This document shows, in pieces, positions 16,660-25,193 of a stretch of 64,000 nt of DNA; the stretch's first letter is position 1, and each line of letters starts with the position of its first letter. The position numbers and the translations under genes are program-made. Below the pieces are notes generated by a model, which was given only the letters and a program-made list of their open reading frames with translations, was not told the DNA's origin and searched no databases. Source of the stretch: SpSt-333 sp040751955 (GTDB taxonomy: Bacteria; Bacteroidota; Ignavibacteria; UBA10030; UBA8401); assembly GCA_040751955.1 (NCBI GenBank), contig JBFMFY010000004.1:48467-112466 (forward strand), in the 5' to 3' direction.

Positions 16660-17586
16660 TCACGGTTTGATAAACGAAATGTTCGATTTGTATTCAAGAA
16701 CATTATTGTTCGCGCCGACCGTTGAACGGGTGAAATCGAGCGAGCGTTTAACATACTCCAACCGTTCCTCTCCATACTGCGCGGCAGGGAGCGGAAAGAC
16801 GATCTCCGAACGGAGCGCCGATGGAATCAAGACCGGTTTTATCAGATCATCCGATTGCAGCGGGATCTCGCGGTAGTACGGAATGCTCCACCCGAGCAGG
16901 TTGATCGTCACTTTTGTTTTCAGCATTACGGTCCGCGGCAGCGGTGTCAAACGAATGTAATCGGAATCGGCGGTGGAGATTGAAAATTGCAGCTGCTCAT
17001 TGAGATAAAAATGAACCTGCGGCGCCGCGCTTGCAGTAATGCCGGTATATTTGCCGGAGACTCTGATCGCTCCCATTCCTTCGATCTCAACATCGGCAAG
17101 GACGATGTTGTTCAACATGCCGGTGAACTGAAATTTTTTCAGATCAACATCCAATCGTCCCGTATCGACATCGACATAATTTGTATAATTGATTCCGAAA
17201 GTCGATTTCTCTTCCTTCCACAACGGCCGCGTCGCAAGAAAATCGAAATGGATGTCGTTGGTTCCCGCATTCGTCATGCCGTTCAACAGCGTATTGATCG
17301 CCGACATGCGCGTGTGCGAAATAATGTCGAATCCTTTTGGGAGCGATTGAGTTTGAACAACAATGAGGCGGTCGAGGGAATCAAGTTTGGGAATTGTCCG
17401 GGCAATGCTCTTTTCCGACTCTTCCACCGACGGAACGTTTACCGACGATCCGCAGCCGATGAAAATAAATCCAAACATAAACAGCGTCGTTGCAAATGAG
17501 GCAATCTTCCGCGGCAATTTTATTCTTCCTGACATTGAAAAGATTGCTTCGCCAAACAACGGCTCGCAATGACTACGGGTTATCAT
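16660..17586 (-). CDS. Lipoprotein, second of a tandem pair
   Basis: The product is up to 308 aa. Its lipobox lies in FGFIFIGCGSS, so it is a lipoprotein. The mature part has strand-rich segments (FQFTGMLNNIVLADVEIEG, QVHFYLNEQLQFSIST) like lipid-binding barrel folds, but I do not name a family. The start is open: the ATG at 17586 overlaps the stop of the upstream gene (ATGA) and has GGGGTGAA before it; another ATG at 17535 begins a normal signal peptide. The stretch between them is read from a dispersed repeat (17541-17573). Inference: the repeat landed at the gene border and may have lengthened the N-terminus. Confidence 0.7.
   Translation of the reverse strand: MITRSHCEPLFGEAIFSMSGRIKLPRKIASFATTLFMFGFIFIGCGSSVNVPSVEESEKSIARTIPKLDSLDRLIVVQTQSLPKGFDIISHTRMSAINTLLNGMTNAGTNDIHFDFLATRPLWKEEKSTFGINYTNYVDVDTGRLDVDLKKFQFTGMLNNIVLADVEIEGMGAIRVSGKYTGITASAAPQVHFYLNEQLQFSISTADSDYIRLTPLPRTVMLKTKVTINLLGWSIPYYREIPLQSDDLIKPVLIPSALRSEIVFPLPAAQYGEERLEYVKRSLDFTRSTVGANNNVLEYKSNISFIKP
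17541..17573. repeat. Dispersed repeat (GTCATTGCGAGC...GAAGCAATCT half) at a gene start
   Basis: AGATTGCTTCGCCAAACAAC and the following GGCTCGCAATGAC match the right half of the palindrome at 41483-41570 and part of 19168-19241. It sits inside the first codons of the 16660-17586 frame. Confidence 0.75.
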
Positions 17587-18401
17587 TTCTTCACCCCTGC
17601 CTTCTTTACATTCAGCGCGATGAACAATTTTTCCTTGAAGATGAGAACTTCTTTCAACGACAAATTGTATTGCAGCACCTGCGCCGGGGTCGTAATGTTC
17701 ATGTTCATGCCGGTACGCACCTCAACGTAATTTGCCTGTACGGGAAATTGATTGTTGAAGTCCACCGGGAACTGGATCGGAGGAAGATTGTCGCTGAGAG
17801 TCGAAAGCCTCATGGTAACGATATCTTCGATGATCCCTTCGACCGATGAGATCATGCCGCTTGCCTTCACGGTCGGGACAACATTGAACGGTTCGAGGCG
17901 TGCGTAGAATTTTCCTCCCTCGATAGAAAAAAGAAGGAGACAATCCATGATCAGGTCAACATCAACATCATAGTCGTGATTGTATGCTGCCATGGAAACC
18001 GTGGCGATCGCAGATCCATTATAGAGTTTTACACGGATGCTTCTGATGGAATATGACGTGAGTGAATCGATCCATCCCGTGACACTGTCGAGTTGTGCCG
18101 CTGCTTTGTTGAGGAGCGATTCGCTGAAGTAAAACGAAAGATCGGCATTCTCGATCGGATCGCCGTTGTCCAAACGGTGTGACAGCCTCTCCGCGCCGTC
18201 ATGCCGCACTTCCAACACCCTCGCTTCGCGCGCTTTTTGCAATTGATGATGATCGATGTTGGCGCCGGCAATGGGACGAATGATAAAGCAGCCGGGAGTT
18301 GAAATTCCAAATACCAAAATACAAATACCAAAAAAGAAACGGAGAACAAACATCCGCCTGTTTGCTCTTGGCGATGTGTTCTCCGTTTGTCGAATATTCA
18401 T
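17583..18401 (-). CDS. Lipoprotein, first of a tandem pair
   Basis: The product is 272 aa (or 256 from the ATG at 18353). A hydrophobic leader ends in the lipobox STPGC. The mature part includes LSFYFSESLLNKAAAQLDSV and a long strand-rich region (SIRVKLYNGSAIATVSMAAY, IMDCLLLFSIEGGKFYARLE, VKASGMISSVEGIIEDIVTM), similar in type to the next gene. The pattern recalls BPI/SMP-like lipid-binding proteins, but that is only a resemblance. Its stop overlaps the start of the next lipoprotein gene (ATGA), so the two are co-translated. Its start is 12 bp after the msrA stop. Confidence 0.7.
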   Translation of the reverse strand: MNIRQTENTSPRANRRMFVLRFFFGICILVFGISTPGCFIIRPIAGANIDHHQLQKAREARVLEVRHDGAERLSHRLDNGDPIENADLSFYFSESLLNKAAAQLDSVTGWIDSLTSYSIRSIRVKLYNGSAIATVSMAAYNHDYDVDVDLIMDCLLLFSIEGGKFYARLEPFNVVPTVKASGMISSVEGIIEDIVTMRLSTLSDNLPPIQFPVDFNNQFPVQANYVEVRTGMNMNITTPAQVLQYNLSLKEVLIFKEKLFIALNVKKAGVKK

Positions 18402-18412
18402 CGTATCGAATT

Positions 18413-19069
18413 CTACTTTGATTCTTTTTTCAGTTTACTGCCGAACTCCTTCCTGAATTTACTCAATTTCGGATTAATTACCATCATGCAGTACGGTTTG
18501 TATGAATTCTCATTGTAGTAATTCTGATGGTACTCCTCCGCTTTGTAGAAATCGACAAACTGCGAAATTTCCGTCACGATCGGATCGTCCCAGATCTTTG
18601 CAGCATTGGTCTCTTTGACGACCTGCTCGGCGATTTTTTTCTGCTCATCGGTGTGATAGAAAATCGCAGAACGGTACTGCGTGCCGACATCCGCCCCCTG
18701 TTTGTTGAGCGTCGTAGGATCGTGTGTACGGAAGAAGACCTCCAGCAGTTCTTTGAACGATATCTTCTTCGGATCGAACGTTACTTGTATAACTTCCGCG
18801 TGCCCGGTTCGTCCAGTGCAGACATCTTCGTATGACGGATTCTTCACATGTCCGCCGGAGTATCCCGACTCGACTTTCTCCACACCTTCGAGCCGCTGGT
18901 AGATCGCTTCAACACACCAGAAGCAGCCGGCGCCGAGCGTGACCTTTTCTAACTTTGTTTCCATACCTTTTCCCTTTGCAATCCTTCCCGAAATATTCTT
19001 TGAGGAAGTGTTGGTTTGTGCAGCCACTATGCCGCAGAAAATAATGATAAAAAATAATGTGAACTTCAT
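18413..19069 (-). CDS. msrA: Peptide methionine sulfoxide reductase MsrA with signal peptide
   Basis: The product is 218 aa. The catalytic motif GAGCFWCVEAIYQRLEG is intact (GCFWC, with the nucleophilic first Cys), followed by GYSGGHVKNPSYEDVC and THDPTTLNKQGADVGTQYRS, all core MsrA motifs. A cleavable leader (MKFTLFFIIIFCGIVAA) precedes it, so it should repair methionine-S-oxide in the periplasm. Only one MsrA domain is present; MsrB is not in this window. It heads a unit with two lipoprotein genes downstream. A KEEYHQ-like region, AEEYHQNYYN, completes the fold. Confidence 0.95.
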   Translation of the reverse strand: MKFTLFFIIIFCGIVAAQTNTSSKNISGRIAKGKGMETKLEKVTLGAGCFWCVEAIYQRLEGVEKVESGYSGGHVKNPSYEDVCTGRTGHAEVIQVTFDPKKISFKELLEVFFRTHDPTTLNKQGADVGTQYRSAIFYHTDEQKKIAEQVVKETNAAKIWDDPIVTEISQFVDFYKAEEYHQNYYNENSYKPYCMMVINPKLSKFRKEFGSKLKKESK

Positions 19070-19167
19070 GATTCACCTCCACCCCCTGTAACGATCATCT
19101 GTGCAAAATAGTTTTCACAAATGTATAACATTTTTCTGTCAAGGCATCCCAAAAATCCACAACCAAA

Positions 19168-19241
19168 GTCATTGCAAGCCGTTCTTTGGCGAAGCAATCT
19201 TTTAATTGTAAAGATTGCTTCGGTTACTTCCCTGCAATGAC
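19168..19241. repeat. Dispersed palindromic repeat upstream of msrA
   Basis: GTCATTGCAAGCCGTTCTTT opens and TTCCCTGCAATGAC closes a palindrome with an inner GAAGCAATCTTT/AAAGATTGCTTC stem. It belongs with the copies at 17541 and 41483. It fills most of the gap between aguA and msrA; no gene is seen there. Confidence 0.75.
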
Positions 19242-19276
19242 ATTCCATTTTGTGATAAATTCTTATCCAGACAAAT

Positions 19277-20317
19277 TTACACCGCAGGCTCTTGCTGGCT
19301 GATACAGTGAAGCGTTCCGAGTCCCCACACAAGATCGTAGCAGTCAATGCCGATTACTTTTCTATTGGGAAATTGTTCTTGAAGAATGTTCAGCGCGCGA
19401 AGATCGTTAGGATGATTGAAGACAGGGACGATCACGAATCCGTTGCCGATGAGGAAGTTGGCATAACTTGCCGGAAGCCGCTGATTATCGTACGCAACGT
19501 AACCGGGCATTGGCAGTTCAACAATTTTAAATGGCTTGTTATCTTGGTCGGTAAGCGTGCGGAGTAGTTTTAAATTATCCTGCAGTATTTCATAATTCTC
19601 ATCAGCGGGATCTTCTTCAACGCAGGTAACAATAGTTGAAGGATTAACAAAACGCGCAAGATCGTCTATGTGTCCGTCCGTATCGTCGCCGACAATCCCG
19701 TCGTTGAGCCAGAGAATTTTTTCTTGTCCGTAATATTCTTTTAGATATGTTTCGATTTGCTCTTGATTAAGTTGAGGATTCCGATTTGGATTAAGCAAGC
19801 ACGCTTTTGTGGTAAGCAGACATCCTTTTCCATTCACATCAATTGCCCCGCCTTCCATCACAATGCCGGGATTGAAGACAGGAACCTTGTAGATTTCAGC
19901 GATCTTTGTCGGCACCACATCGTCAAAATCGAACGGCGGATATTTTCCTCCCCACGCATTGTAGCCCCAATCGATAATTGCTTTCTTCTGCTGGGCATTC
20001 GGATTGATGACGAAAGCAGGACCGTGATCGCGGCACCATGCATCGTTCGTCGGAATTTTGTACAACGTGAATCGTGCTTTCGGAACACCGGCGAGTGTCA
20101 ACCTTTTCGTTACGTCCTCAGCCATCTCGTCATCGTTTACGTTGATGTTCACATGCTGGAATTGCGTGATAGTGCGGACGATATTCGTATAGATGAACGG
20201 GACAGGCTCGAACTTATCGGGCCATGATGCTTCTTTGTGAGCCCATGATAACCATGTTGCTACTTGCGGCTCCCATTCAGCGGGGAATCTGTATCCCAGT
20301 TGTTTCGGTGTCTTCAT
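19277..20317 (-). CDS. aguA: Agmatine deiminase
   Basis: The product is 346 aa. It hydrolyses agmatine to N-carbamoylputrescine and ammonia. The family motifs are present: PAEWEPQVATWLSWAH at the start, NDAWCRDHGPAFVI (about 95-108), MEGGAIDVNGKG with the catalytic acid region, GDDTDGHIDDLARFV (His and Asp) and the C-terminal GLGTLHCISQQEP with the nucleophilic Cys near residue 340. It stands directly downstream of aguB (20402-21271), which catalyses the next step, so the pair makes putrescine from arginine-derived agmatine. The start at 20317 fits the family; five extra codons upstream are from a TG-type start and are not needed. Confidence 0.95.
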   Translation of the reverse strand: MKTPKQLGYRFPAEWEPQVATWLSWAHKEASWPDKFEPVPFIYTNIVRTITQFQHVNINVNDDEMAEDVTKRLTLAGVPKARFTLYKIPTNDAWCRDHGPAFVINPNAQQKKAIIDWGYNAWGGKYPPFDFDDVVPTKIAEIYKVPVFNPGIVMEGGAIDVNGKGCLLTTKACLLNPNRNPQLNQEQIETYLKEYYGQEKILWLNDGIVGDDTDGHIDDLARFVNPSTIVTCVEEDPADENYEILQDNLKLLRTLTDQDNKPFKIVELPMPGYVAYDNQRLPASYANFLIGNGFVIVPVFNHPNDLRALNILQEQFPNRKVIGIDCYDLVWGLGTLHCISQQEPAV

Positions 20318-20401
20318 AAATAAAATAACCACGAAGACACAAAGTCACGAAAATTGTTATCAAGTAAATCTTAGTGTCTTTGTGATTTTGTGGTTCTGTC
20401 T

Positions 20402-21271
20402 TTAATCTATAAATCTTTTTGTTATATGCTCGTACGCATCAATGCGCCGGTCGCGCAGGAAGGGCCAGTGTACGCGCGTGTTGTTGGCACGGGCGAGATC
20501 CACCTCAACAACGGCGACCTCTTCTTTCTCGTGCGACGCTTTGAAGAGGATCTCTCCCTGATTTCCGGCAACGAACGATCCGCCCCAGAATGTTTGGTTC
20601 CCTTCATGCCCGACGCGATTCACAGAGACGACGGGGATTCCGTTTGCAACAGCGTGCGAGCGCTGGATCGTTTCCCACGCATCGTGCTGCACTTTGTTTA
20701 CTTTCGGATCTTCTCCGTCCGCCCAGCCGATCGCTGTCGGATAGAAGAGAATCTCTGCGCCCGTCAGCGCCGTTAACCGCGCCGCTTCGGGATACCATTG
20801 ATCCCAGCAGATGAGCACGCCGAGTTTTCCGAATTTCGTGCTGAACGATTTGAATCCGAGATCGCCGGGAGTGAAATAGAATTTCTCATAGTACGCAGGA
20901 TCATCCGGAATGTGCATCTTGCGGTACTTGTCGATGTATGTCCCGTCCGCATCGATGACGGCGGTTGTGTTATGATAGATACCTTCTGCGCGCTTTTCAA
21001 ATAATGAAGCGATGATAACAACGCCGAGTTCTTTTGCAACCGCAGACAATTCGTGCGTCGAAGGACCGGGAATCGGTTCGGCAAGTTTGAACGGTTCGTA
21101 CGCTTCTTTATCGCAGAAGTACAGCGAACGGAACAGTTCCTGCAGGCAAACAACCTGCGCTCCCTTTTTCGCCGCTTCGCGAATTCCTTTGATCGCTTTT
21201 GCCATGTTCTCCGATGTGTTCGAAGAACAGGACATTTGGATGAGACCGATGTTGATTTTACGATATTCCAT
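20402..21271 (-). CDS. aguB: N-carbamoylputrescine amidase
   Basis: The product is 289 aa of the nitrilase superfamily. The catalytic triad is visible: Glu in VVCLQELFRS, Lys in YRKMHIPDDPAYYEKFYF and Cys in LGVLICWDQWYPEAARLTAL. The YEKFYFTPGDLGF and DRRIDAYEHI parts are typical of N-carbamoylputrescine amidases. It converts N-carbamoylputrescine to putrescine. It is 84 bp upstream of aguA on the same strand; together they form the two-step agmatine route to putrescine. Confidence 0.95.
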   Translation of the reverse strand: MEYRKINIGLIQMSCSSNTSENMAKAIKGIREAAKKGAQVVCLQELFRSLYFCDKEAYEPFKLAEPIPGPSTHELSAVAKELGVVIIASLFEKRAEGIYHNTTAVIDADGTYIDKYRKMHIPDDPAYYEKFYFTPGDLGFKSFSTKFGKLGVLICWDQWYPEAARLTALTGAEILFYPTAIGWADGEDPKVNKVQHDAWETIQRSHAVANGIPVVSVNRVGHEGNQTFWGGSFVAGNQGEILFKASHEKEEVAVVEVDLARANNTRVHWPFLRDRRIDAYEHITKRFID

Positions 21272-21330
21272 TTCAAAAAAATTCTTATCTAATAGTGTGT
21301 TCTTCGATACTCATCAATTCACGTGACTTG

Positions 21331-21415
21331 TCGTTTCGAGACCGATGTCCTATATCGGTCGAGAAATCTAAGAGTATACTCAGATTCCTCGTCCGCTTTG
21401 CGGACTCGGAATGAC
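21331..21415. repeat. Dispersed repeat upstream of fabF stop
   Basis: GTCGTTTCGAGACCGATGTC with GACATCGGTC-like centre TATATCGGTCGAGAAATCT, then AGATTCCTCGTCCGC and CGGAATGAC. Two nested stems: CGACCGATAT/ATATCGGTCG-like and GTCCGCTTTGCGGAC. Related to the copy at 13979. Confidence 0.7.
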
Positions 21416-21442
21416 AGTGATTGTACAGAAGATTTTTTTGAG

Positions 21443-22675
21443 TTAAACCCTTCCAAAACAAATACTCGCATTCGTGCCGCCGAAACCGAATCCGTTGGAC
21501 AGTGCATAATTAATCTCTTTTTTCCGTGCAACATTCGGCACATAATCCAGGTCGCATTCGGGATCGGGATTGTCGAGATTGATCGTTGGCGGGATGATTC
21601 CTTCTTTGAGTGCAAGAATCGTCATCACTGCTTCGATCGCTCCGGCGCCGCCAAGAAGATGCCCGTGCATCGACTTCGTGGAGCTGACCATGACATTTTT
21701 CGCGTGGTCGCCGAACAGACGTTTGATCGCTACTGTTTCTGCAATATCACCGAGCCCTGTCGATGTGCCGTGCGCGTTGATGTAATCGATATCATTCGGT
21801 TTCAAACCGGAATATTGAACAGCCAGTTTCATTGCACGCATTGCACCGTCGCCATCTTCCGGCGGTGCGGTAAAATGAAACGCATCGGCAGTCATCCCCA
21901 CGCCGAGAATTTTTGCGTAGATCTTCGCGCCGCGTTTCTTTGCATGCTCTTCGCTTTCGAGGACGAATGCACCGGCACCTTCCCCTAACACAAAACCATC
22001 ACGATCTTTGTCGAAGGGACGGGATGCTTTCTCCGGTTCGTCATTTCGCTTGCTCATTGCGCGTGCGGAACAGAATCCTGCTACACCGATCTCGGTAATC
22101 GGCGCTTCTGCACCGCCGACGATCACCACATCAACTTCGCCTCTATTGATGGCATGGAATCCATCGGCGATGGCGTGGTTGCTTGTTGCGCAGGCGGAGA
22201 CGACACCGTAGTTGATTCCCTTTGCCCCGGTACGGATTGCAAGCAGTCCCGAAAGCATATTGATGATAACGCTTGGAATAAAGAACGGCGTCACATAACG
22301 CTGACCGTTCTCATGAAGTTTCAATGTCGTTTCGCTGATGCCGATGAGTCCGCCAATGCCGGAGCCGATGATGATACCGACGCGCTCCGCATTCTCGGGT
22401 GTGATCTTCAGATCGGCATCGGCAATGGCATCAAGCCCGGCACCGATACCGTATTGGATGCAGAGATCCCAGCGGTTTACTTCTTTTGGTTCAAAATATT
22501 TTTTTGCGTCGAAGCCTTTTACTTCGCCCGCAATTTGCGTTACATATTTTTCTTTCGGATAGCGTGTGATGTGCCCGATGCCGGATTTACCCTCGATGGC
22601 ATTCTTCCATGATTCTTCAACTGAAAGTCCGAGCGGAGAAATCAATCCCATGCCTGTAACAACAACGTTTCCCAT
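21443..22675 (-). CDS. fabF: Beta-ketoacyl-[acyl-carrier-protein] synthase II
   Basis: The product is 410 aa, normal length. It elongates fatty acids by condensing malonyl-ACP with acyl-ACP. The catalytic Cys is in VVSACATSNHAIADGF, the two His in NAHGTSTGLGD and STKSMHGHLLGGAGAIEA, with the Lys before the second His. The start MGNVVVTGMGLISPLGLS is the standard FabF N-terminus. It is not next to acpP, which usually precedes fabF in many bacteria; only repeats and an intergenic stretch flank it. Confidence 0.95.
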   Translation of the reverse strand: MGNVVVTGMGLISPLGLSVEESWKNAIEGKSGIGHITRYPKEKYVTQIAGEVKGFDAKKYFEPKEVNRWDLCIQYGIGAGLDAIADADLKITPENAERVGIIIGSGIGGLIGISETTLKLHENGQRYVTPFFIPSVIINMLSGLLAIRTGAKGINYGVVSACATSNHAIADGFHAINRGEVDVVIVGGAEAPITEIGVAGFCSARAMSKRNDEPEKASRPFDKDRDGFVLGEGAGAFVLESEEHAKKRGAKIYAKILGVGMTADAFHFTAPPEDGDGAMRAMKLAVQYSGLKPNDIDYINAHGTSTGLGDIAETVAIKRLFGDHAKNVMVSSTKSMHGHLLGGAGAIEAVMTILALKEGIIPPTINLDNPDPECDLDYVPNVARKKEINYALSNGFGFGGTNASICFGRV

Positions 22676-22805
22676 AGATCACCATTAAAATGTTGTTTGA
22701 AGATAGGTAAATTTTAGAAGTCGAACAAGGAACGGTCGGTGTATGTTCCCGTTGGATTCCAAGGTGGGGAATCAACGAATTGTACCGGTGAACAACATCT
22801 ATTTA

Positions 22806-23813
22806 TTATTCACTCGGATATTGCCACATGAAATTTTTTATTTCTTTGTATACAAACGAAGGATTATCTTTCCACACAAATGTTGCCGCCGCAGCCACAT
22901 CTTTCACGACAATGGCACTATTCTTTGAACGTGCACGATCCCACAGATCGATAAATTGCGGTTGAAGATAATTATTCACCGGCGTTTCCAGCATTGGTTT
23001 GGTGAACGTTGGTCTTAACACCAGCACGGGACATAGGATTTTCTCCGTTTCCAGCAAGAGATCCATCGTCCACAATTCGCACAGATAGCGTATCATCACC
23101 GACAATGGAACGGTGGCGGATTCTTCCCACAGTTTTTTCCCTTTGATACTGTCTAACGAGTACACTTCCGGCAAGTAATTTCCTGCATCGAACGCACTTT
23201 TCTTGATCGGCTTGAACCATTTTTGAGCGAGGAAATTATCCGTAAGCAACTTCATGCTGTCTAACGGAAATTCCCGCATCACTCCGTTCCTGACACTAAC
23301 AAGTTTCGGCGGGCCGCCCAGAATGATTGCGCCGCCAATCTTGTTGGGATGATCGATGGCGAATCGCAGCGTCAGTTGCGATCCCTGGTTGAAATGTCCT
23401 GCAATGATCGGCTTATGCAGTTTTTCTTTCTCAATGAGTTTTGCAAGGCCGGAGAGAAAACTTTTACTCCAGGTCAGCTCGGCATAACTTGTTCCGGCAG
23501 GAGGCATCGGGGGAGCAAAAGTTTTTCCATAACCCGGAATGGTAACAACATACATTGTGTAGTTATTCTTATTCGCATCGACAAAATCGTTAAATACTGA
23601 TCCGTCAAAACCCCAGCCGGGGATTAATATCAGAACCTTTTTCCCTGTTCCCGTTTTCACAAATTGAGGGATTGCGCCAAATTCAGCCGCAGTATAGCCC
23701 AGTGTGTGAACAAGATTGTTGATGCTTGAATCGGGTTGCGGAGTGCTTGTTTGAGCGGCACACATGCAAACAGACAATGTGAGAATGAATGCAGTTGCAA
23801 ATGATCTTTTCAT
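22806..23813 (-). CDS. Secreted alpha/beta-hydrolase-fold protein lacking the catalytic triad
   Basis: The product is 335 aa with a signal peptide (MKRSFATAFILTLSVCMCAA). The fold signature is present: KKVLILIPGWGFDGSVF (about 58-74), VVTIPGYGKTFAP and a core helix PIIAGHFNQGSQLTLRFAI (135-153). The nucleophile elbow should read GHSxGG, but here it is G139-H140-F141-N142-Q143-G144, with Phe in place of Ser. The usual HF near the end is T311-F312 (AAATFVWKDNPSF), and the acid site PVLVLRPTFTKP has no Asp. So it looks catalytically dead, perhaps a binding protein. It starts 28 bp after the DoxX gene and may be the last gene of the bufferin-like operon. Confidence 0.8.
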   Translation of the reverse strand: MKRSFATAFILTLSVCMCAAQTSTPQPDSSINNLVHTLGYTAAEFGAIPQFVKTGTGKKVLILIPGWGFDGSVFNDFVDANKNNYTMYVVTIPGYGKTFAPPMPPAGTSYAELTWSKSFLSGLAKLIEKEKLHKPIIAGHFNQGSQLTLRFAIDHPNKIGGAIILGGPPKLVSVRNGVMREFPLDSMKLLTDNFLAQKWFKPIKKSAFDAGNYLPEVYSLDSIKGKKLWEESATVPLSVMIRYLCELWTMDLLLETEKILCPVLVLRPTFTKPMLETPVNNYLQPQFIDLWDRARSKNSAIVVKDVAAAATFVWKDNPSFVYKEIKNFMWQYPSE

Positions 23814-23841
23814 GAATGGGAAGATGAAGTTGAGGAAGCGT

Positions 23842-24327
23842 TCAATGAGAAGTCTTTCTCTTATTCCAAAGTTCTATGAGCCAATCAATGGAGAAGAATC
23901 CTGCGCCATACACGTAGACAATCAACAATGCGAGCAGATGTTGAAACGGTGTCGCTGCAACGAACGATTCCGGATCGGAAAAAACATTGAGCAACGCTTC
24001 TCGGTCGTCGGTTGCATACGCAACACACATGTTGACGATGAGTGGAATAGTAAAATACCGCACGCCAAATCCTGCGAGAAAAAGTATCCCGCCGAACATC
24101 TCCATGTAACCAACAAACACAGCGTTGAATGCGGGGAACGGAATGTTGAGCGAAGCGAAAAACTCTATCGTGTTCTCAAGATTATTGAGTTTGCCGACGC
24201 CGGATTGGTAAAAGTCATATCCCCAATAGAGCCGGATCAGGAGCAACAACGGATGCTGCAATAATGGGATGATAGAAAGATAGCGTGTATGAAAGGCTTT
24301 GACGAATTGCAGTGCTGTTGATTTCAT
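23842..24327 (-). CDS. DoxX-family membrane protein
   Basis: The product is 161 aa with four membrane helices. It has the DoxX pattern: a first helix ending LIRLYWGYDFYQSGVGKL, then VGYMEMFGGILFLAGFGVRY and TPFQHLLALLIVYVYGAGFFSIDWL. The start overlaps the DUF2063 stop (ATGA), so it is translationally coupled. DoxX proteins are redox-linked membrane proteins of uncertain function, and they commonly neighbour DUF692-DUF2063 operons. Here it may take part in modifying or handling the peptide product or its metal. Confidence 0.85.
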   Translation of the reverse strand: MKSTALQFVKAFHTRYLSIIPLLQHPLLLLIRLYWGYDFYQSGVGKLNNLENTIEFFASLNIPFPAFNAVFVGYMEMFGGILFLAGFGVRYFTIPLIVNMCVAYATDDREALLNVFSDPESFVAATPFQHLLALLIVYVYGAGFFSIDWLIELWNKRKTSH

Positions 24328-25193
24328 TTTTTCTTCGTGCTGTTGTGTTGTTGCGGTAGAATGACTTTTGAGAACATCCCTCTTCCCACCCAATCGCTGA
24401 ACCATTCGAAAACATACTTTTCAAGTTCAGCTTGTTTCTGCGGAAAATGTTGCACGAGGAGATCAAATGCTTTGGACAGCGGCGTGCCGCTGCACAGTTC
24501 GTTCAGCAGAACGTACTCTTCATGCATCAATTGTTTGAACCAGGTGGTGTACTCTTTTCTATAGACAACAACCCAGTTTTTTTCGATGGCAATCTCATTC
24601 GGCGTCGGTTCTTCATCCATTACCGCGCGGAGATAGTCGGCGACCGGATAGATGAATTCCATCAGCGTTAATGCTTCGATTGGTACCAGAGACGCAAATT
24701 CCCACTCATCTTGTTTGATCGAAGAGAGTTCATCACGAGTAAGAATAGGCGATTGCGGCGCGTCCATGTTTTCCGTCAGCGCCAATTCTAATCGGGCAAG
24801 ATCATAGAGGAATTCTTTTTGATCGAGCAGCAATTCTTTAATGAATTGTGGAAATTTTCTTCCGAGATGATTGAGTGTGTAACTGTGCGACGGGTATTTG
24901 CCCACATACTCCATTACGATCTCTTTGAATCTTTCTTCACCGAAGAAATGCTGTACGCCGGGATAATCGATCGCCATCGAATCAACCATGCGAAGAACAA
25001 ACATTCTTCGATAAATGGCGATCCGTTCAACGGGTGAGAGCGTTTTGGATGGGAGTACGTTGAGATACGCCTCTTCATACGGAATTTCTTTCTGCGCTTC
25101 ATCCGAACGCCACGCTTCAGCATCGTTGCCGTTGTGTTCGATAACGTTTTGCATCCAGCGTTGCAGTGTGTCGAGAGGAATTTTAGAGAGCAT
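24324..25193 (-). CDS. DUF2063 (HvfC/BufC-type) partner of the DUF692 enzyme
   Basis: The product is 289 aa. The N-terminal part (about 1-110) has LDTLQRWMQNVI and LSPVERIAIYRRMFVLRMVDSMAIDYPGV, typical of DUF2063/HvfC, a domain used as substrate-recognition partner of DUF692 enzymes. The rest is acidic and helical (LARLELALTENMDAPQS). The start (25193) overlaps the end of the DUF692 gene by 11 bases; the stop overlaps the DoxX start. A longer frame exists but the first 19 residues look like the antisense of the DUF692 end. Its role is inferred: it should bring the precursor peptide to the enzyme. Confidence 0.85.
   Translation of the reverse strand: MLSKIPLDTLQRWMQNVIEHNGNDAEAWRSDEAQKEIPYEEAYLNVLPSKTLSPVERIAIYRRMFVLRMVDSMAIDYPGVQHFFGEERFKEIVMEYVGKYPSHSYTLNHLGRKFPQFIKELLLDQKEFLYDLARLELALTENMDAPQSPILTRDELSSIKQDEWEFASLVPIEALTLMEFIYPVADYLRAVMDEEPTPNEIAIEKNWVVVYRKEYTTWFKQLMHEEYVLLNELCSGTPLSKAFDLLVQHFPQKQAELEKYVFEWFSDWVGRGMFSKVILPQQHNSTKKK

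Noticed and set aside
19066..19347. 93-codon frame upstream of msrA
   Set aside because: It is made of dispersed repeat and the end of aguA, with no ribosome site or motif.
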